From IMG/VR virus record IMGVR_UViG_3300032278_000045, positions 1 through 36,806 of that record: a stretch of DNA of 36,806 bases; one strand, 5' to 3'. Positions 23,348-32,562 of the stretch are shown here, in pieces. Origin of the DNA: a virus. The notes under the pieces were generated by a model. That model had not been told where the DNA came from. It did not search any database and saw only the letters and a list, made by a program, of their open reading frames with translations. How positions within the stretch are numbered: position 1 is the stretch's first letter; every line of letters begins with the position of its first letter. Both the position numbers and the translations under genes were made by a program.

Positions 23348-24712
23348 TTATGCTACCTGTTGTGGAATCTGTAAGTCTGAATTGTATTTTTGATTAAAAA
23401 TAGAGACATCTTCCTGTGTTTGTAATTTAGCAAAATCAATCATCGCTTCTTCACTATTCAGTATAAGATTTATAACTGCGTCACTAACTTCTGGGGGAAG
23501 TCTTTTTCTTAGTTCTTGAAAAGAGAACTCAATATTTTCATCTCCTGGTTCAGGAACATTAACGGCTTCTTTTTCTCTGTAGCTTTCGCCAAACGAATCA
23601 GTACCACCTAATGCAAATTTTCTACGTATTGGTGTACCACCCCTTGCATTACCCTCGGGTATATAAAATTCTATGAAAACCTCACTAAATAAACCATTCA
23701 TTATCTTTGTAGCAACCTCTAAATCAGTTAAACCATAAAAATCACTATCTGGATCTTCTTGATCACCACTAGTTATGACGCCGTCTGCAAGATCAGCAAC
23801 AAAATCATTGAATGTTTGGTTTGTCAATAAGCTAGCTTTTTCTTCAGTATTAGATCTTACTGTTTCACCGTGTAGCCCCAATAAGAATTCTTGTTTTGCT
23901 TTTTTATATTCAGCAGAATCTTTATCTGCTGTTGACATTATTTCTATTAAATTGGCTCCCTCACCTATGATATATTGTTTTTCAAATTCATATGGATTTA
24001 ACTCTTTGTCTTTTATTAGAAGCTTCACAGCGTTCTCAAACTCTCTCTGTTGTTCTGCTCTTTGGAAAGTTAGTGTTGTATTAAGCTGACTATACTCGAA
24101 TGCTCTATCTAAAGCTGCTTGACTTACATTATGATCTATCTGCCATTGCGACATTTTTTCAGAGCTTGCTATTTGAGCTGCTGCTATGTCTCCAGCACTT
24201 TCTATTTGAGCTCCTACTATATCTTCAGCACTTGTTAGTTGTGACCCTAATTGTGCTTTTTCGTGTGCATATTTCTTTTCGTCAGAAAGCCCAGTCACTG
24301 CGGCTCCTGCTAAAGCTGCGTCATATGCATTTTTTCTAGTTAAATAACTGGCTCTTCTTGCATCTCTACTATCTGCTAAACCTGTTCCAAGTTCACCAAG
24401 AGATGGACCGGCTGCTTGCAATGCACCCCATACATCACTACGTCCTGTACTTGGAGCTCCCATAATATTAGCTCCAGAAGCAGCTATTCTTAACCAATCA
24501 CTAGTTGTCATACCTTCTTCTTCAACAGGTGCCTGCATATATTTTTGAACAAGTTCTGCGTATTCTTCTCCAGAATATCCTCCCGGAGAATCTACTAAAC
24601 CTCTTTTTGGTATAGTACCACCCCTTTTAAATCCAGATACAATACCACTGTCGGGATTCCTGTTGGTACTTCCGCCTCTTCTAAACATTGGTCTGCTTAA
24701 TACTCTAGCCAC
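23348..24712 (-). CDS. Internal virion protein
   Basis: A 454-aa protein that starts at a GTG with AGGAG six bases upstream, overlapping the neighbouring gene's end by 8 bases. The N-terminus has arginine-glycine motifs (FRRGGSTN, FKRGGTIPKRG) common in structural proteins of marine phages, and RRKFALGGTDS repeats the theme near residue 365. The centre is a long alanine- and glutamine-rich helical region (about 120-240). It probably belongs with its neighbours to an ejectosome-like complex inside the capsid. That role is inferred from composition and position. Confidence 0.6.
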   Translation of the reverse strand: MARVLSRPMFRRGGSTNRNPDSGIVSGFKRGGTIPKRGLVDSPGGYSGEEYAELVQKYMQAPVEEEGMTTSDWLRIAASGANIMGAPSTGRSDVWGALQAAGPSLGELGTGLADSRDARRASYLTRKNAYDAALAGAAVTGLSDEKKYAHEKAQLGSQLTSAEDIVGAQIESAGDIAAAQIASSEKMSQWQIDHNVSQAALDRAFEYSQLNTTLTFQRAEQQREFENAVKLLIKDKELNPYEFEKQYIIGEGANLIEIMSTADKDSAEYKKAKQEFLLGLHGETVRSNTEEKASLLTNQTFNDFVADLADGVITSGDQEDPDSDFYGLTDLEVATKIMNGLFSEVFIEFYIPEGNARGGTPIRRKFALGGTDSFGESYREKEAVNVPEPGDENIEFSFQELRKRLPPEVSDAVINLILNSEEAMIDFAKLQTQEDVSIFNQKYNSDLQIPQQVA

Positions 24713-26057
24713 GCATTGCTCCTATAATACCTGCTAATCCTATACCTCCACCGAGTAGAGTTTGTAGTGTACTAGGATCAGGAGTTTGTTGGTATGAAGT
24801 AGATGAAGGTGTACCATAAGCAGCTGCCATAAACTGACCAAGATTCCCCATAGTCTGAGTTGGCGCCAGTTGTATACCTGACATAAGACCTGCCATTTGG
24901 TCTTGTATAGCTTGATTCTGTAATTGATTTTGTTGACCCATAGTTGTGTAAGTATTTAATAAGTTTCCTAAACCTGTTGTTCCAAACTGACCGTGAGCTA
25001 ACCCTTGGTTTTGTAGTCCAGCAAGTTGAGCTAATTGACTTCCTAGCATGCCCTGTTGCTGTCCACCTATATTTCCTTGCATACCAGCAGATGACCCATA
25101 TAAACCCACGTTCCCCGATGCTTGGCCCATGGCTGTTTGTCCAATACCTAACTGTTGTCCTGCTTGTTGAGCTTGTTGAGTACCCCAACCTAATTGTTGT
25201 CCAAAAGCTTGATTAGCTTGTGCTTGTGCTTGTCCGAATCCTTGACTTAATAATTGTGCTTGTAGTAGCGCTCTTTGTGTACCTTGGTCCGCGGCTAATT
25301 GTCCTTGTGCAACTCCAAATCTTCCACCACCATATGCATTTCCGGCACTTGCCCCAAGTGCAGCCTGAGCTTCTTGTGCTTGAGTATCATATTCAGCCAT
25401 TGTTGCATCAATAACTTGTTGCTGATATGGCGACATGAATTGTTGATAAGCGTTTGGTCCTTGATAACCTGCTGCTCCAGCGGTTGTTGCTCCAGCAGTT
25501 CCTAATCCAGATGCAGCAGCTTGTAAATAAGGATCAGCGGCTCCTTGACCGGAGATCGCGGCTAAACTTCCAAGATTAGCAGCAGCAGCTGCATTACCTA
25601 TCGCCGTTCCACCAGCCATCGGTCCTGCAGTGTAAGCTCCAGTAACTGGATCAACTGATCCCATTAAACCTGAAGCGGCAGTTTGCATTGCGTCTGCAGA
25701 GTCTAAATAACTTTGGTAACCACCAAGACCACTGGTTGGTTGAGCATATCCAGGGAGTCCTTGTGCAATTCCTTGAGCAGTAGTTTGCATTGGATCCATC
25801 CCAGAAATAAACCAATCACTAGGGGTTGCAGCCGTTCCACTACCTATCCCAGTAAATCCTCCGGTAGTTGGATCATAAGATCCACCATACATTTGATTTG
25901 GATCAGCATAAAAAGGTGAACCTGTTATTGGATCTGGAACAAAGGTTTGAGAACCTGAAGGGCCTTCATAATGACCACCCATAAAGTAATCAGAGAATTG
26001 TTCTCCTATGCCGGTGACATAAGCTGGAGGTAACGTTTGTGTAGTTGTTAGTGTCAT
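24705..26057 (-). CDS. Gln/Ala/Gly-rich internal virion protein
   Basis: A 450-aa protein of strongly biased composition. The first 110 residues are glycine-, proline- and tyrosine-rich (VPDPITGSPFYADP). The rest is dominated by Q, A and G in helical repeats, such as AQEAQAALGASAG and GQAQAQANQAFGQQ. AYQQFMSPYQQQVIDATM is a pattern common in phage internal proteins. It ends in a glycine-rich hydrophobic tail (LLGGGIGLAGIIGAM) that could insert into a membrane. It is likely part of the DNA-ejection apparatus. No catalytic motif was seen. The junction with the gene above is TAATG. Confidence 0.6.
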   Translation of the reverse strand: MTLTTTQTLPPAYVTGIGEQFSDYFMGGHYEGPSGSQTFVPDPITGSPFYADPNQMYGGSYDPTTGGFTGIGSGTAATPSDWFISGMDPMQTTAQGIAQGLPGYAQPTSGLGGYQSYLDSADAMQTAASGLMGSVDPVTGAYTAGPMAGGTAIGNAAAAANLGSLAAISGQGAADPYLQAAASGLGTAGATTAGAAGYQGPNAYQQFMSPYQQQVIDATMAEYDTQAQEAQAALGASAGNAYGGGRFGVAQGQLAADQGTQRALLQAQLLSQGFGQAQAQANQAFGQQLGWGTQQAQQAGQQLGIGQTAMGQASGNVGLYGSSAGMQGNIGGQQQGMLGSQLAQLAGLQNQGLAHGQFGTTGLGNLLNTYTTMGQQNQLQNQAIQDQMAGLMSGIQLAPTQTMGNLGQFMAAAYGTPSSTSYQQTPDPSTLQTLLGGGIGLAGIIGAMRG

Positions 26058-27610
26058 TATGCTATAGCCTCCAATTGATCCATCATTTGATACATATGTT
26101 GTGCTGCTGATCTAGGGTCACCTTGACCACCCATGAGTTTATCAAGACCTTTCATAGCATCAGCTGTTAACACAAATTCATTTTTTGACAACATCGCAGG
26201 TACATCATCTGCTTTTTCTTCTATCCCCATAGGAACAAAAGCTCCTTCTCTACCTTCTAGTTGCATACCTTGTGGCATTTCTGGTGTTATATTTGTAATA
26301 CCACCTACATTAAGACCAACTCTTCCCCCTGCTGCATGGTGTGAAGTTGCTGGCATATATCTATCATACATTTCTAACATATGTGGTTCTGCGTGATGTG
26401 ATTTATCGTATGGGACACCTGTAGTTCTTTCATAACTTCTAAACCATTCTCTATATACTTTAGCTTCTTCCTCTTTATCTTCTATTTCCTTTTTTTCTAA
26501 TTCATCTTTAATATTCTCAAGTTCAGCAAGAGTTCCAGCAACAGTTATAGTTTGTAAAGCTTTCCCTGCATCAAATGATCCCTCTAGTCTTTTACCTGTA
26601 ACCGGATCATAAGACCAAAAACCATAAACCTCAGAAGCCATATCTGTTACACCTTGATTAAGATCATTTATCCAAGTTGCTTCTCCACCTACTTTACCAT
26701 ACTCTTCTAGCCAAGCATCTCCAGATCCTGGTTTTGCTATCTCTAGGTCTTTATAGTGTTCCCACAATTCTGGATCTATAGTTCCCATATCTGCTTTTTC
26801 AGATAGGAATATTCTACCTTCACTTGTCAAGCCGGGTTGTACTCCTTCTCCAACGTCATACCAAAAATTATTAGCAGGATTTTTAGCGTATGTTCTTCCT
26901 TGATATGTTTTCTGTTGCCACCTACCTGTTCCTCCTTTTCCTCTAGCTTTTGCTAATTTTGCTTTATCCCACGTTATGTTATGTTGTTCTCCAACGTTTG
27001 CTACGTCAGCGTCCATGAGTGTTTCTCCAGTATAACTACCTTTCATATAATCACCCGCTAAATAATCTCTAGATTTTTTATATAGTTGTGTTGTTTTCAG
27101 TGGATCATTTGCGCGTGTAGCTTCCACTATCTCAGCATTTGTTAAACCAGGTGCTTCTACGTAACTGTCAAGATTCCAGTCCCGTTGGCCATACTCAAGA
27201 TTAGGATTACCTGAAGTCCAGTTCATCATAGAGTATCTAGGATCAATACCTCGCCGTACAACATCTGGTAAAAGAGGTTTCGCCCAACCTTGGCCCCAAG
27301 CGTTTTTGCCTTCGCCTTTATCACCGACAGCCCAGTGAGACATTCTTTGACCCCATGTTCCTTTTTTAGGATTAATTCTTCCTCGTTGTCTTATTGTTTT
27401 TGCTTTTTGTGTATTAGCTCCAATTAAAGCACTGGCTGCTGCGTAAGGATCAAATTTTCCACTATCAAGTGCACCTAACTGACTCGTTAGTAATGCACCC
27501 GTTATACCCATTTGTGGTGCTATTAGGGGAGCTATATAAGGAGCTATTTGTTGTAGCTCATTTGGAACGATATCGTCTAACCAACTATATAAATCATCTA
27601 AACCTGCCAT
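26057..27610 (-). CDS. Virion protein with VPAMLS-NEFV C-terminal motif
   Basis: A 517-aa protein. The N-terminus has a short hydrophobic stretch (IAPYIAPLIAPQMGITGALL). The middle is polar with many Trp and Lys residues and a charged helix (ENIKDELEKKEIEDKEEEAK). The C-terminus carries AAGGRVGLNVGG, and then DDVPAMLSKNEFVLTADAM. This last element matches a motif repeatedly seen at the ends of marine phage structural proteins ('D.iPAmLs.gEfV..a.A'). The function of the motif is not known. It probably belongs to the internal virion or tail-hub group. Confidence 0.6.
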   Translation of the reverse strand: MAGLDDLYSWLDDIVPNELQQIAPYIAPLIAPQMGITGALLTSQLGALDSGKFDPYAAASALIGANTQKAKTIRQRGRINPKKGTWGQRMSHWAVGDKGEGKNAWGQGWAKPLLPDVVRRGIDPRYSMMNWTSGNPNLEYGQRDWNLDSYVEAPGLTNAEIVEATRANDPLKTTQLYKKSRDYLAGDYMKGSYTGETLMDADVANVGEQHNITWDKAKLAKARGKGGTGRWQQKTYQGRTYAKNPANNFWYDVGEGVQPGLTSEGRIFLSEKADMGTIDPELWEHYKDLEIAKPGSGDAWLEEYGKVGGEATWINDLNQGVTDMASEVYGFWSYDPVTGKRLEGSFDAGKALQTITVAGTLAELENIKDELEKKEIEDKEEEAKVYREWFRSYERTTGVPYDKSHHAEPHMLEMYDRYMPATSHHAAGGRVGLNVGGITNITPEMPQGMQLEGREGAFVPMGIEEKADDVPAMLSKNEFVLTADAMKGLDKLMGGQGDPRSAAQHMYQMMDQLEAIA

Positions 27611-27611
27611 A

Positions 27612-27851
27612 TTAACCTGTTCCCGATCCGATGGGGATCTGTACTACTTTTACTTGTATATCTTTGGCTTTATGAACGGACCAGTCTTGGCCACAATCGG
27701 AGCAGGAGCCTACCGCCTGTTCTTCCGAATCTACCTCATTATCACAGTTTTTACAATAGATTCTCTGATAAACTTCGGGTTGTACTACTGGAACTTTTTT
27801 CCCCGCCACAGTTTGATAACCCAAAATCTTAGATTCTTGTACTTTTCTCAC
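27612..27851 (-). CDS. Small zinc-ribbon protein of the virion module
   Basis: A 79-aa protein starting at a GTG that overlaps the previous stop (GTGA). YCKNCDNE and GSCSDCGQDW provide two CxxC pairs about 17 residues apart, a rubredoxin-like zinc ribbon. It is flanked by virion genes, so it may be a minor structural or assembly protein. Confidence 0.65.
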   Translation of the reverse strand: MRKVQESKILGYQTVAGKKVPVVQPEVYQRIYCKNCDNEVDSEEQAVGSCSDCGQDWSVHKAKDIQVKVVQIPIGSGTG

Positions 27852-28204
27852 GATATTTCCAATACTGATAATATTATATGTAACGCATTAGCCCCACCAG
27901 CTTGTGCTTTTATAACGTCTCCGTCTTCTACAACCATTGGTGCAGATAATAATTCCACATCTGCATTTGCCGCTATAGATTTAACACTAGTTATTTTAAT
28001 AGCAGAACCCACACTAGAATCTTCATTTGTAACTGTTAAAGTTATAGCACCACCGGTATCATTACACACATGTATTGATTTAATAATTCCTTGAACAGGT
28101 TTTTGTGCCGGCACTATAGCAACATTAGCTGTAGGAACAGTATAAACTACCGTATTGTCAGTTGTGGTTAAATCTACACTTCTATTTTTATATATATCAC
28201 TCAT
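27848..28204 (-). CDS. Small beta-rich virion protein
   Basis: A 118-aa protein. The frame extends to a TTG at 28216, but the ATG at 28204 is chosen because it overlaps the preceding stop as ATGA. Alternating residues (NTVVYTVPTANVAIVPA, and GIIKSIHVCNDTGGAITLTV) predict a beta sandwich, a pattern common in phage decoration and tail-spike accessory proteins. No named family was recognised. Confidence 0.65.
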   Translation of the reverse strand: MSDIYKNRSVDLTTTDNTVVYTVPTANVAIVPAQKPVQGIIKSIHVCNDTGGAITLTVTNEDSSVGSAIKITSVKSIAANADVELLSAPMVVEDGDVIKAQAGGANALHIILSVLEIS

Positions 28205-28368
28205 GCTAAAAACCAAGCCCTTGCAGTTATTTCATCTTTTACATCTTGTTGATAGGTAAAGTTTAATTGATTAATGAGATTTTCTAATTCTCTAATTAGA
28301 ATATCCTGTTGTGTTCTACTAAACTCTTCAGCGGGTAAAGGTAATCTCGTAACATTAATTCTAGCCAT
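28201..28368 (-). CDS. 55-aa helical protein next to the tail gene
   Basis: A short gene joined to the gp10-like gene by TAATG and to the next gene by ATGA. The protein begins MARINVTRLPLPAEEF and continues as one amphipathic helix (RTQQDILIRELENLINQLN), ending RAWFLA. Tight junctions at both ends and a clear helix pattern support it as real. It may be a minor tail or assembly protein. Confidence 0.7.
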   Translation of the reverse strand: MARINVTRLPLPAEEFSRTQQDILIRELENLINQLNFTYQQDVKDEITARAWFLA

Positions 28369-30200
28369 TAGCGTGTTCCATCCGGTTTTATATCAATACG
28401 AATTGTACCAAAGCGCCAATTAGAATCTGTTTGGTTATTGGCTATTTTTAAATTAGCTTGTCGTCCCCTACCTCTGGTTGAAAAGAATTTCGTTGAGGGG
28501 GTAGTAGTTGAAGTAAACGTACGTATGTTTGTACTTGCAGGATAATTAGCAAATTTAATAGTTAGATCAGTGTTCCCTACTTGATTTTTAAAATCTGGAA
28601 TAACTCTTGAACATAAAAAAACATCATCACCTTCCTGTATATCGAAATCTCCAGAAGTAATATAAGTATCCATGGCTGCGCTATTATCATTAAAACCTGT
28701 CTCATGTGAAAATACAGTTGTTGCTCCAGCTGTTACACCTAGTACAACAGGAGCATTTCCTGTGGCTGATGTATTATATTCAGTAGCATACGGTTTTGGA
28801 TAAACCCCTCTATCTACCCACGAGGTTCGCACAAAACCTGTATTAGTGTACCAAACATTTTCTAAATAATTATATGTAACACTTCTATCTAAATAATCTT
28901 CACCATCACTTGGGTAATACCAAGTCACCTCATTAAAATCAACATTAACTGCAACTGCTACTTGTCCAAGAGCTGTTGAATTAATATCATCGAACACAAA
29001 ATCTTGTACGCTACAGTCTAATTTTTGAATAGCACCGTCGAATTGATAGAATGCAGTTTGACTCATCCAAAAGGCAGTTCCATTAACATCAACTACACAA
29101 TTCGCGGACACCGCTCCACAGTTCGCGCCTACTTGATTTAATCCAAATATAAAAGGCGGCCCAATATTATTTAATGAATGTAGTGCCGTATCTGTCCATA
29201 CAAGAATAGAACCACGAGAACGTTTTGCTACAACTATTTTAGAACCATCTTGTATTCTAAAAGTACCAGCAGTATTTGTAGATGCTGGAGTCCAAGATGT
29301 ATAATCCTCTTGTGAAGAAAATCTTAAAAATAAATCATCTTGTGTACTAGATGTTCCATTAGTTGTTTCTGTTCCAAATAAAAAAATATGTCTATCAGGT
29401 GAAGAAACTAAAACAGATCTATTAGTGGTTGGTGCTTGAGATATTTTTACAGCACGGGTAGCTGTACCAACAGAGGTATCCCAACGATATAAAGCTCCAT
29501 TAACTCTTGTTGCTAATAAGTCTTCACCAAAAGTATCGAAGCTCCAATAAGCAGCTTCCAATGTAACAGAAGAACTTGTACTTGGATCTCCCCATCCGCC
29601 GGAGCTCCATGTATCAGTACCCCATCCAAAACCATATATTGAAATAGCTGGACCAACACTAACTTGATATTTAGCATTACCTGTTCCACCACCCCCGGCT
29701 GTAGAACCAGTGGCCGTGGTTGTATGTGTTATTGTATAACTATTGGCATCAGGCACAGTTATAATTTCAAATTCTTGATTCATATCTAATGCATCAAGAG
29801 TAGAAAAAGAATCGTATGTTACAAAATCTCCAACCGCTGCTCCATGTGAAGTATGAGCAACTGTTACCGTTGTTGTACCATTAGTTGTAAAGGGATTAGT
29901 GAGTGCGGCTTCTAAACGAATTGGAGTAATATCAAAAAAAGTTCCTTCAATATAAACATAAAGTTTTCTATCAGTACCTAATGCTAAGTGTCTGACACCA
30001 GAGTTTGATACCCAAGCATGAGATCCACGTACAACACCAATAATTGTTTTACCTACAACAATTTTTTCCCAACCGCCTATTTTTTCGGGAAGTCCTGTTC
30101 TAAAACGAACGTTTTTAGAATCAATCCATTTACCTTCAGCGCCATAAGTTGTGGTCTGTTTATCAATACCTGGTTGAAATTGTGCTTTAACTAAGGGCAT
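28368..30200 (-). CDS. P22 gp10-like tail (stabilisation/nozzle) protein
   Basis: A 610-aa protein whose N-terminus, AQFQPGIDKQTTTYGAEGKW, then SKNVRFRTGLPEKIGGW, matches the opening of the P22 gp10 family of tail-stabilisation proteins. The rest consists of many beta strands with aromatic turns, as in beta-propeller-like tail nozzles. This protein would close the DNA channel below the adaptor ring and connect to fibres. GGAG lies five bases before the ATG. It marks the virus as a short-tailed phage. Confidence 0.68.
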   Translation of the reverse strand: MPLVKAQFQPGIDKQTTTYGAEGKWIDSKNVRFRTGLPEKIGGWEKIVVGKTIIGVVRGSHAWVSNSGVRHLALGTDRKLYVYIEGTFFDITPIRLEAALTNPFTTNGTTTVTVAHTSHGAAVGDFVTYDSFSTLDALDMNQEFEIITVPDANSYTITHTTTATGSTAGGGGTGNAKYQVSVGPAISIYGFGWGTDTWSSGGWGDPSTSSSVTLEAAYWSFDTFGEDLLATRVNGALYRWDTSVGTATRAVKISQAPTTNRSVLVSSPDRHIFLFGTETTNGTSSTQDDLFLRFSSQEDYTSWTPASTNTAGTFRIQDGSKIVVAKRSRGSILVWTDTALHSLNNIGPPFIFGLNQVGANCGAVSANCVVDVNGTAFWMSQTAFYQFDGAIQKLDCSVQDFVFDDINSTALGQVAVAVNVDFNEVTWYYPSDGEDYLDRSVTYNYLENVWYTNTGFVRTSWVDRGVYPKPYATEYNTSATGNAPVVLGVTAGATTVFSHETGFNDNSAAMDTYITSGDFDIQEGDDVFLCSRVIPDFKNQVGNTDLTIKFANYPASTNIRTFTSTTTPSTKFFSTRGRGRQANLKIANNQTDSNWRFGTIRIDIKPDGTR

Positions 30201-30210
30201 TAGTTCTCCA

Positions 30211-31521
30211 TTAAGTTAATAAATATTCATAAACAATTACAAATCCAGCACCACCAGCGCCACCTTGTCCACTTGCAGAAAAATATGGTAAAGCTCTGGC
30301 AACACCACCACCGCCACCAGCACCAGGCATAGACGCTGCACCACCATTAGCAGATGTAGTTGTACTACCTGAACCTATTGAGGCGAGGGCTCCAACAGCT
30401 CCACTTAATCTGTTACACTGAAAAGGTCTTGCTCCTATTGCCGAGTCTTGAGCTTGATTCCATGTGCTCGTTGAACTACCAGCTGGAGCTGTATTATATC
30501 CAAGTTTTCCTACTTTGCCAGCTATAGGAAGTTGACCCGCAGTAGTGAAATCTGAATCTTTCCAGGTACTTGACTGAACCCCCAAAGAAATTAAAGTTGT
30601 GCCAGTACCTTGGGGATCAAATAAAGTATTACCACCCGGATTTCGTAGTGTAGTAGTCTGTGTACCACCCCCTGTTGGAGCAGCAGAAGCAGTAGAGGTT
30701 GCCCCACCAGCTCCATATGTAACAGTTGAAGTACCCGTTCCCATTTCAGCAGCTGTATAAGTATAAGAAACAAAATTTCCAGCATAACCACCACCGCCAC
30801 CAATACGAGTGCCATATGGATTAAGACCTCCATAATTAGCAACAGCTTCACCTGATTCACCTCCAGAACAGCACGTCACAGTAGCCCATGTAAGTCCAGT
30901 TGTTGGAGTATAATTACCAGAAGTTAATACTTGTATATTAAGAGATAAGCTAGGAACAGGTAAACTAGTTAAATTAGCTCCACTTATAGCGGGAAGTGTC
31001 GCCGGGAAACGTGCATCTGGAACTGTACCAGATCCTAAATTGGTTGCATTTAAAGCAGTTAAACCTGAGCCATCACCAGTAACAGCAGTAGTTGCTGCAG
31101 TTCCAGTAACTGTAACTCCAGTAGCGCTTGTTTCAAGTTTCTTTACATTATTATGATATACATCTACAGCGCCATCGGCAGTCGCCGTTAAATATTTTTC
31201 TGCTGTTGTAGTCTGCATTTCCAAAGCATTACCAATAACTAATCCAGTGCTACCATCGGATGAAACTTTAATATCAGTACCTGCGCCCATAGCTATAAAA
31301 GCAGGAGCTGGTCCAGTGCTATCAGGAAAAATAAGACTCCCTGTCATTGTTGAACCAGCTTTTTGTACACGTGCAGTGATTTGAGTTTGTGCGTTTGCGG
31401 ATAAACTATTTATATATTGGTATTCTGCATCTGTAACGGAGCCATCAGCAACAGCTGTAGCTCCAATAGCTGTTATACTTGCTCCACTAAATGCGTATTT
31501 TGTTGCTTCATAAGTTGCCAT
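30211..31521 (-). CDS. Tail fibre protein with glycine-rich tip
   Basis: A 436-aa fibre protein. The N-terminus MATYEATKYAFSGA is shared with the neighbouring fibre and probably attaches to the tail. The middle contains the cassette SGTVPDARFPATLP, also found in the neighbour. The C-terminal half is glycine-rich (YGGLNPYGTRIGGGGGYAG, AGGGGGVARALPYF) and ends GGAGGAGFVIVYEYLL, a form common in phage fibre tips and glycine-rich adhesins. It likely contacts the host surface. The preceding gene ends in a TAATG junction. Confidence 0.75.
   Translation of the reverse strand: MATYEATKYAFSGASITAIGATAVADGSVTDAEYQYINSLSANAQTQITARVQKAGSTMTGSLIFPDSTGPAPAFIAMGAGTDIKVSSDGSTGLVIGNALEMQTTTAEKYLTATADGAVDVYHNNVKKLETSATGVTVTGTAATTAVTGDGSGLTALNATNLGSGTVPDARFPATLPAISGANLTSLPVPSLSLNIQVLTSGNYTPTTGLTWATVTCCSGGESGEAVANYGGLNPYGTRIGGGGGYAGNFVSYTYTAAEMGTGTSTVTYGAGGATSTASAAPTGGGTQTTTLRNPGGNTLFDPQGTGTTLISLGVQSSTWKDSDFTTAGQLPIAGKVGKLGYNTAPAGSSTSTWNQAQDSAIGARPFQCNRLSGAVGALASIGSGSTTTSANGGAASMPGAGGGGGVARALPYFSASGQGGAGGAGFVIVYEYLLT
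30961..31060 (-). repeat. Shared fibre cassette, copy A
   Basis: This 100-base segment is closely similar to 32067-32166 in the neighbouring fibre gene, in the same frame. The final 32 bases before 31060 (31028-31059) are identical to 32134-32165. It encodes the GSGTVPDARFPATLP...SGANLTSLP region and could serve for recombination between the two fibres. Confidence 0.8.
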
Positions 31522-32561
31522 TATGATACCCTTTGTGCTAATCCACCAAAAGATGAAGCCCAGGAATGGCCACTACCCCCACCAGTAGTACCAGAATTAT
31601 AGTATGGTGGAATAATTATTCTCCAGGTTCCAGTTAAAGTACTTCTTACTTTCCCTGTAATATTTTGAGTACTGGCTGAGCAAAAACCTCTAGCTGCAGG
31701 GCTTTGATAGTTTGCATTTGAACAGGTAGTATTTTCAAGTGTACTTGATAAATAAGAACCTGTCCCCGACCAAGTGCTCGGAGTTATTTCTGAACCAACA
31801 GCTATCGTTCTTGTATCAACACTACTAGCACTACCATAAATAGCTATTTCGCTAAGAGCACCAATTGCTGTAGTAGAAGTAGGAGCAATATCTACACCTG
31901 TTAAAGCAGAACCATCGATTGCAGGTAAGGCGCCTGTTAGTTTACTCGCAGTTAAAGCTGAAATTCTTGCATCAGCTACAGTTCCACTTGCTATATTAGA
32001 ACCATTTAAACTTGTTATACTCGAACCATTAATAGCGGCTGCTGTTCCTGATAAATTTGCTGCTGGTAAACTTGTTAGATTAGCTCCACTCGCAGCCGGT
32101 AAAGTAGCCGGGAAGCGAGCGTCTGGAACTGTGCCAGATCCTAAATTGGTTGCATTTAAAGCAGTCAATCCTGTACCAACACCAGTCAATCCTGACGAAC
32201 TAATACTTAAGAAAGTTGCACTATCTGCATTATTATTAAAGGCATAATTGTCTTCTAAAAACTTTATATAACCAGTACTATTTTTAATATAAGAGTTAGA
32301 TCCATCGTGATAAATTTCTAAATCATTACCATCTCCGAATCTTGCTTTAGCATCATCTTCAAAATCAAAATCTCCAGTTATGGTTGCACCAGTTGTAGCA
32401 ACTTTAGCGTTTAATTGAGTTTGTACGTTTGAACTAACAGTATTTATACGTTCAAAATTTGCATTAGAAACTGTACCATCTACAATAGAAGGTGCCGGAA
32501 TAGTGTCACCGAGAATATTCGCCCCAGTAATTGAATAACGAGTAGCTTCATATGTTGCCAT
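31521..32561 (-). CDS. Tail fibre protein, paralogue of the next fibre
   Basis: A 346-aa fibre-like protein beginning MATYEATRYSITGAN. Residues near 70-95 contain [16 protein letters not shown], a motif of phage fibres also present in the collagen-like fibre at 34158-35969. Then come short Ser/Thr/Gly/Ala beta-helix-type repeats (INGSSITSLNGSNIASGTV). It differs from its neighbour at the C-terminus (TLTGTWRIIIPPYY, then GSGHSWASSFGG), which probably defines a separate receptor-contacting tip. The two genes are joined by TAATG. Confidence 0.72.
   Translation of the reverse strand: MATYEATRYSITGANILGDTIPAPSIVDGTVSNANFERINTVSSNVQTQLNAKVATTGATITGDFDFEDDAKARFGDGNDLEIYHDGSNSYIKNSTGYIKFLEDNYAFNNNADSATFLSISSSGLTGVGTGLTALNATNLGSGTVPDARFPATLPAASGANLTSLPAANLSGTAAAINGSSITSLNGSNIASGTVADARISALTASKLTGALPAIDGSALTGVDIAPTSTTAIGALSEIAIYGSASSVDTRTIAVGSEITPSTWSGTGSYLSSTLENTTCSNANYQSPAARGFCSASTQNITGKVRSTLTGTWRIIIPPYYNSGTTGGGSGHSWASSFGGLAQRVS
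32067..32166 (-). repeat. Shared fibre cassette, copy B
   Basis: Partner of the segment at 30961-31060, offset 1106 bases, same orientation and frame. The segment downstream of it in this gene contains further shorter variants of the SG-x-V-x-DAR element (SGTVADARI). Confidence 0.8.
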
Positions 32562-32562
32562 A

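Noticed and set aside
24778-25188. 136-residue minus-strand frame rich in Ser, Arg and Thr
   Set aside because: It is an alternative frame of the Gln/Ala/Gly-rich virion gene; its residues follow from the repetitive codons.
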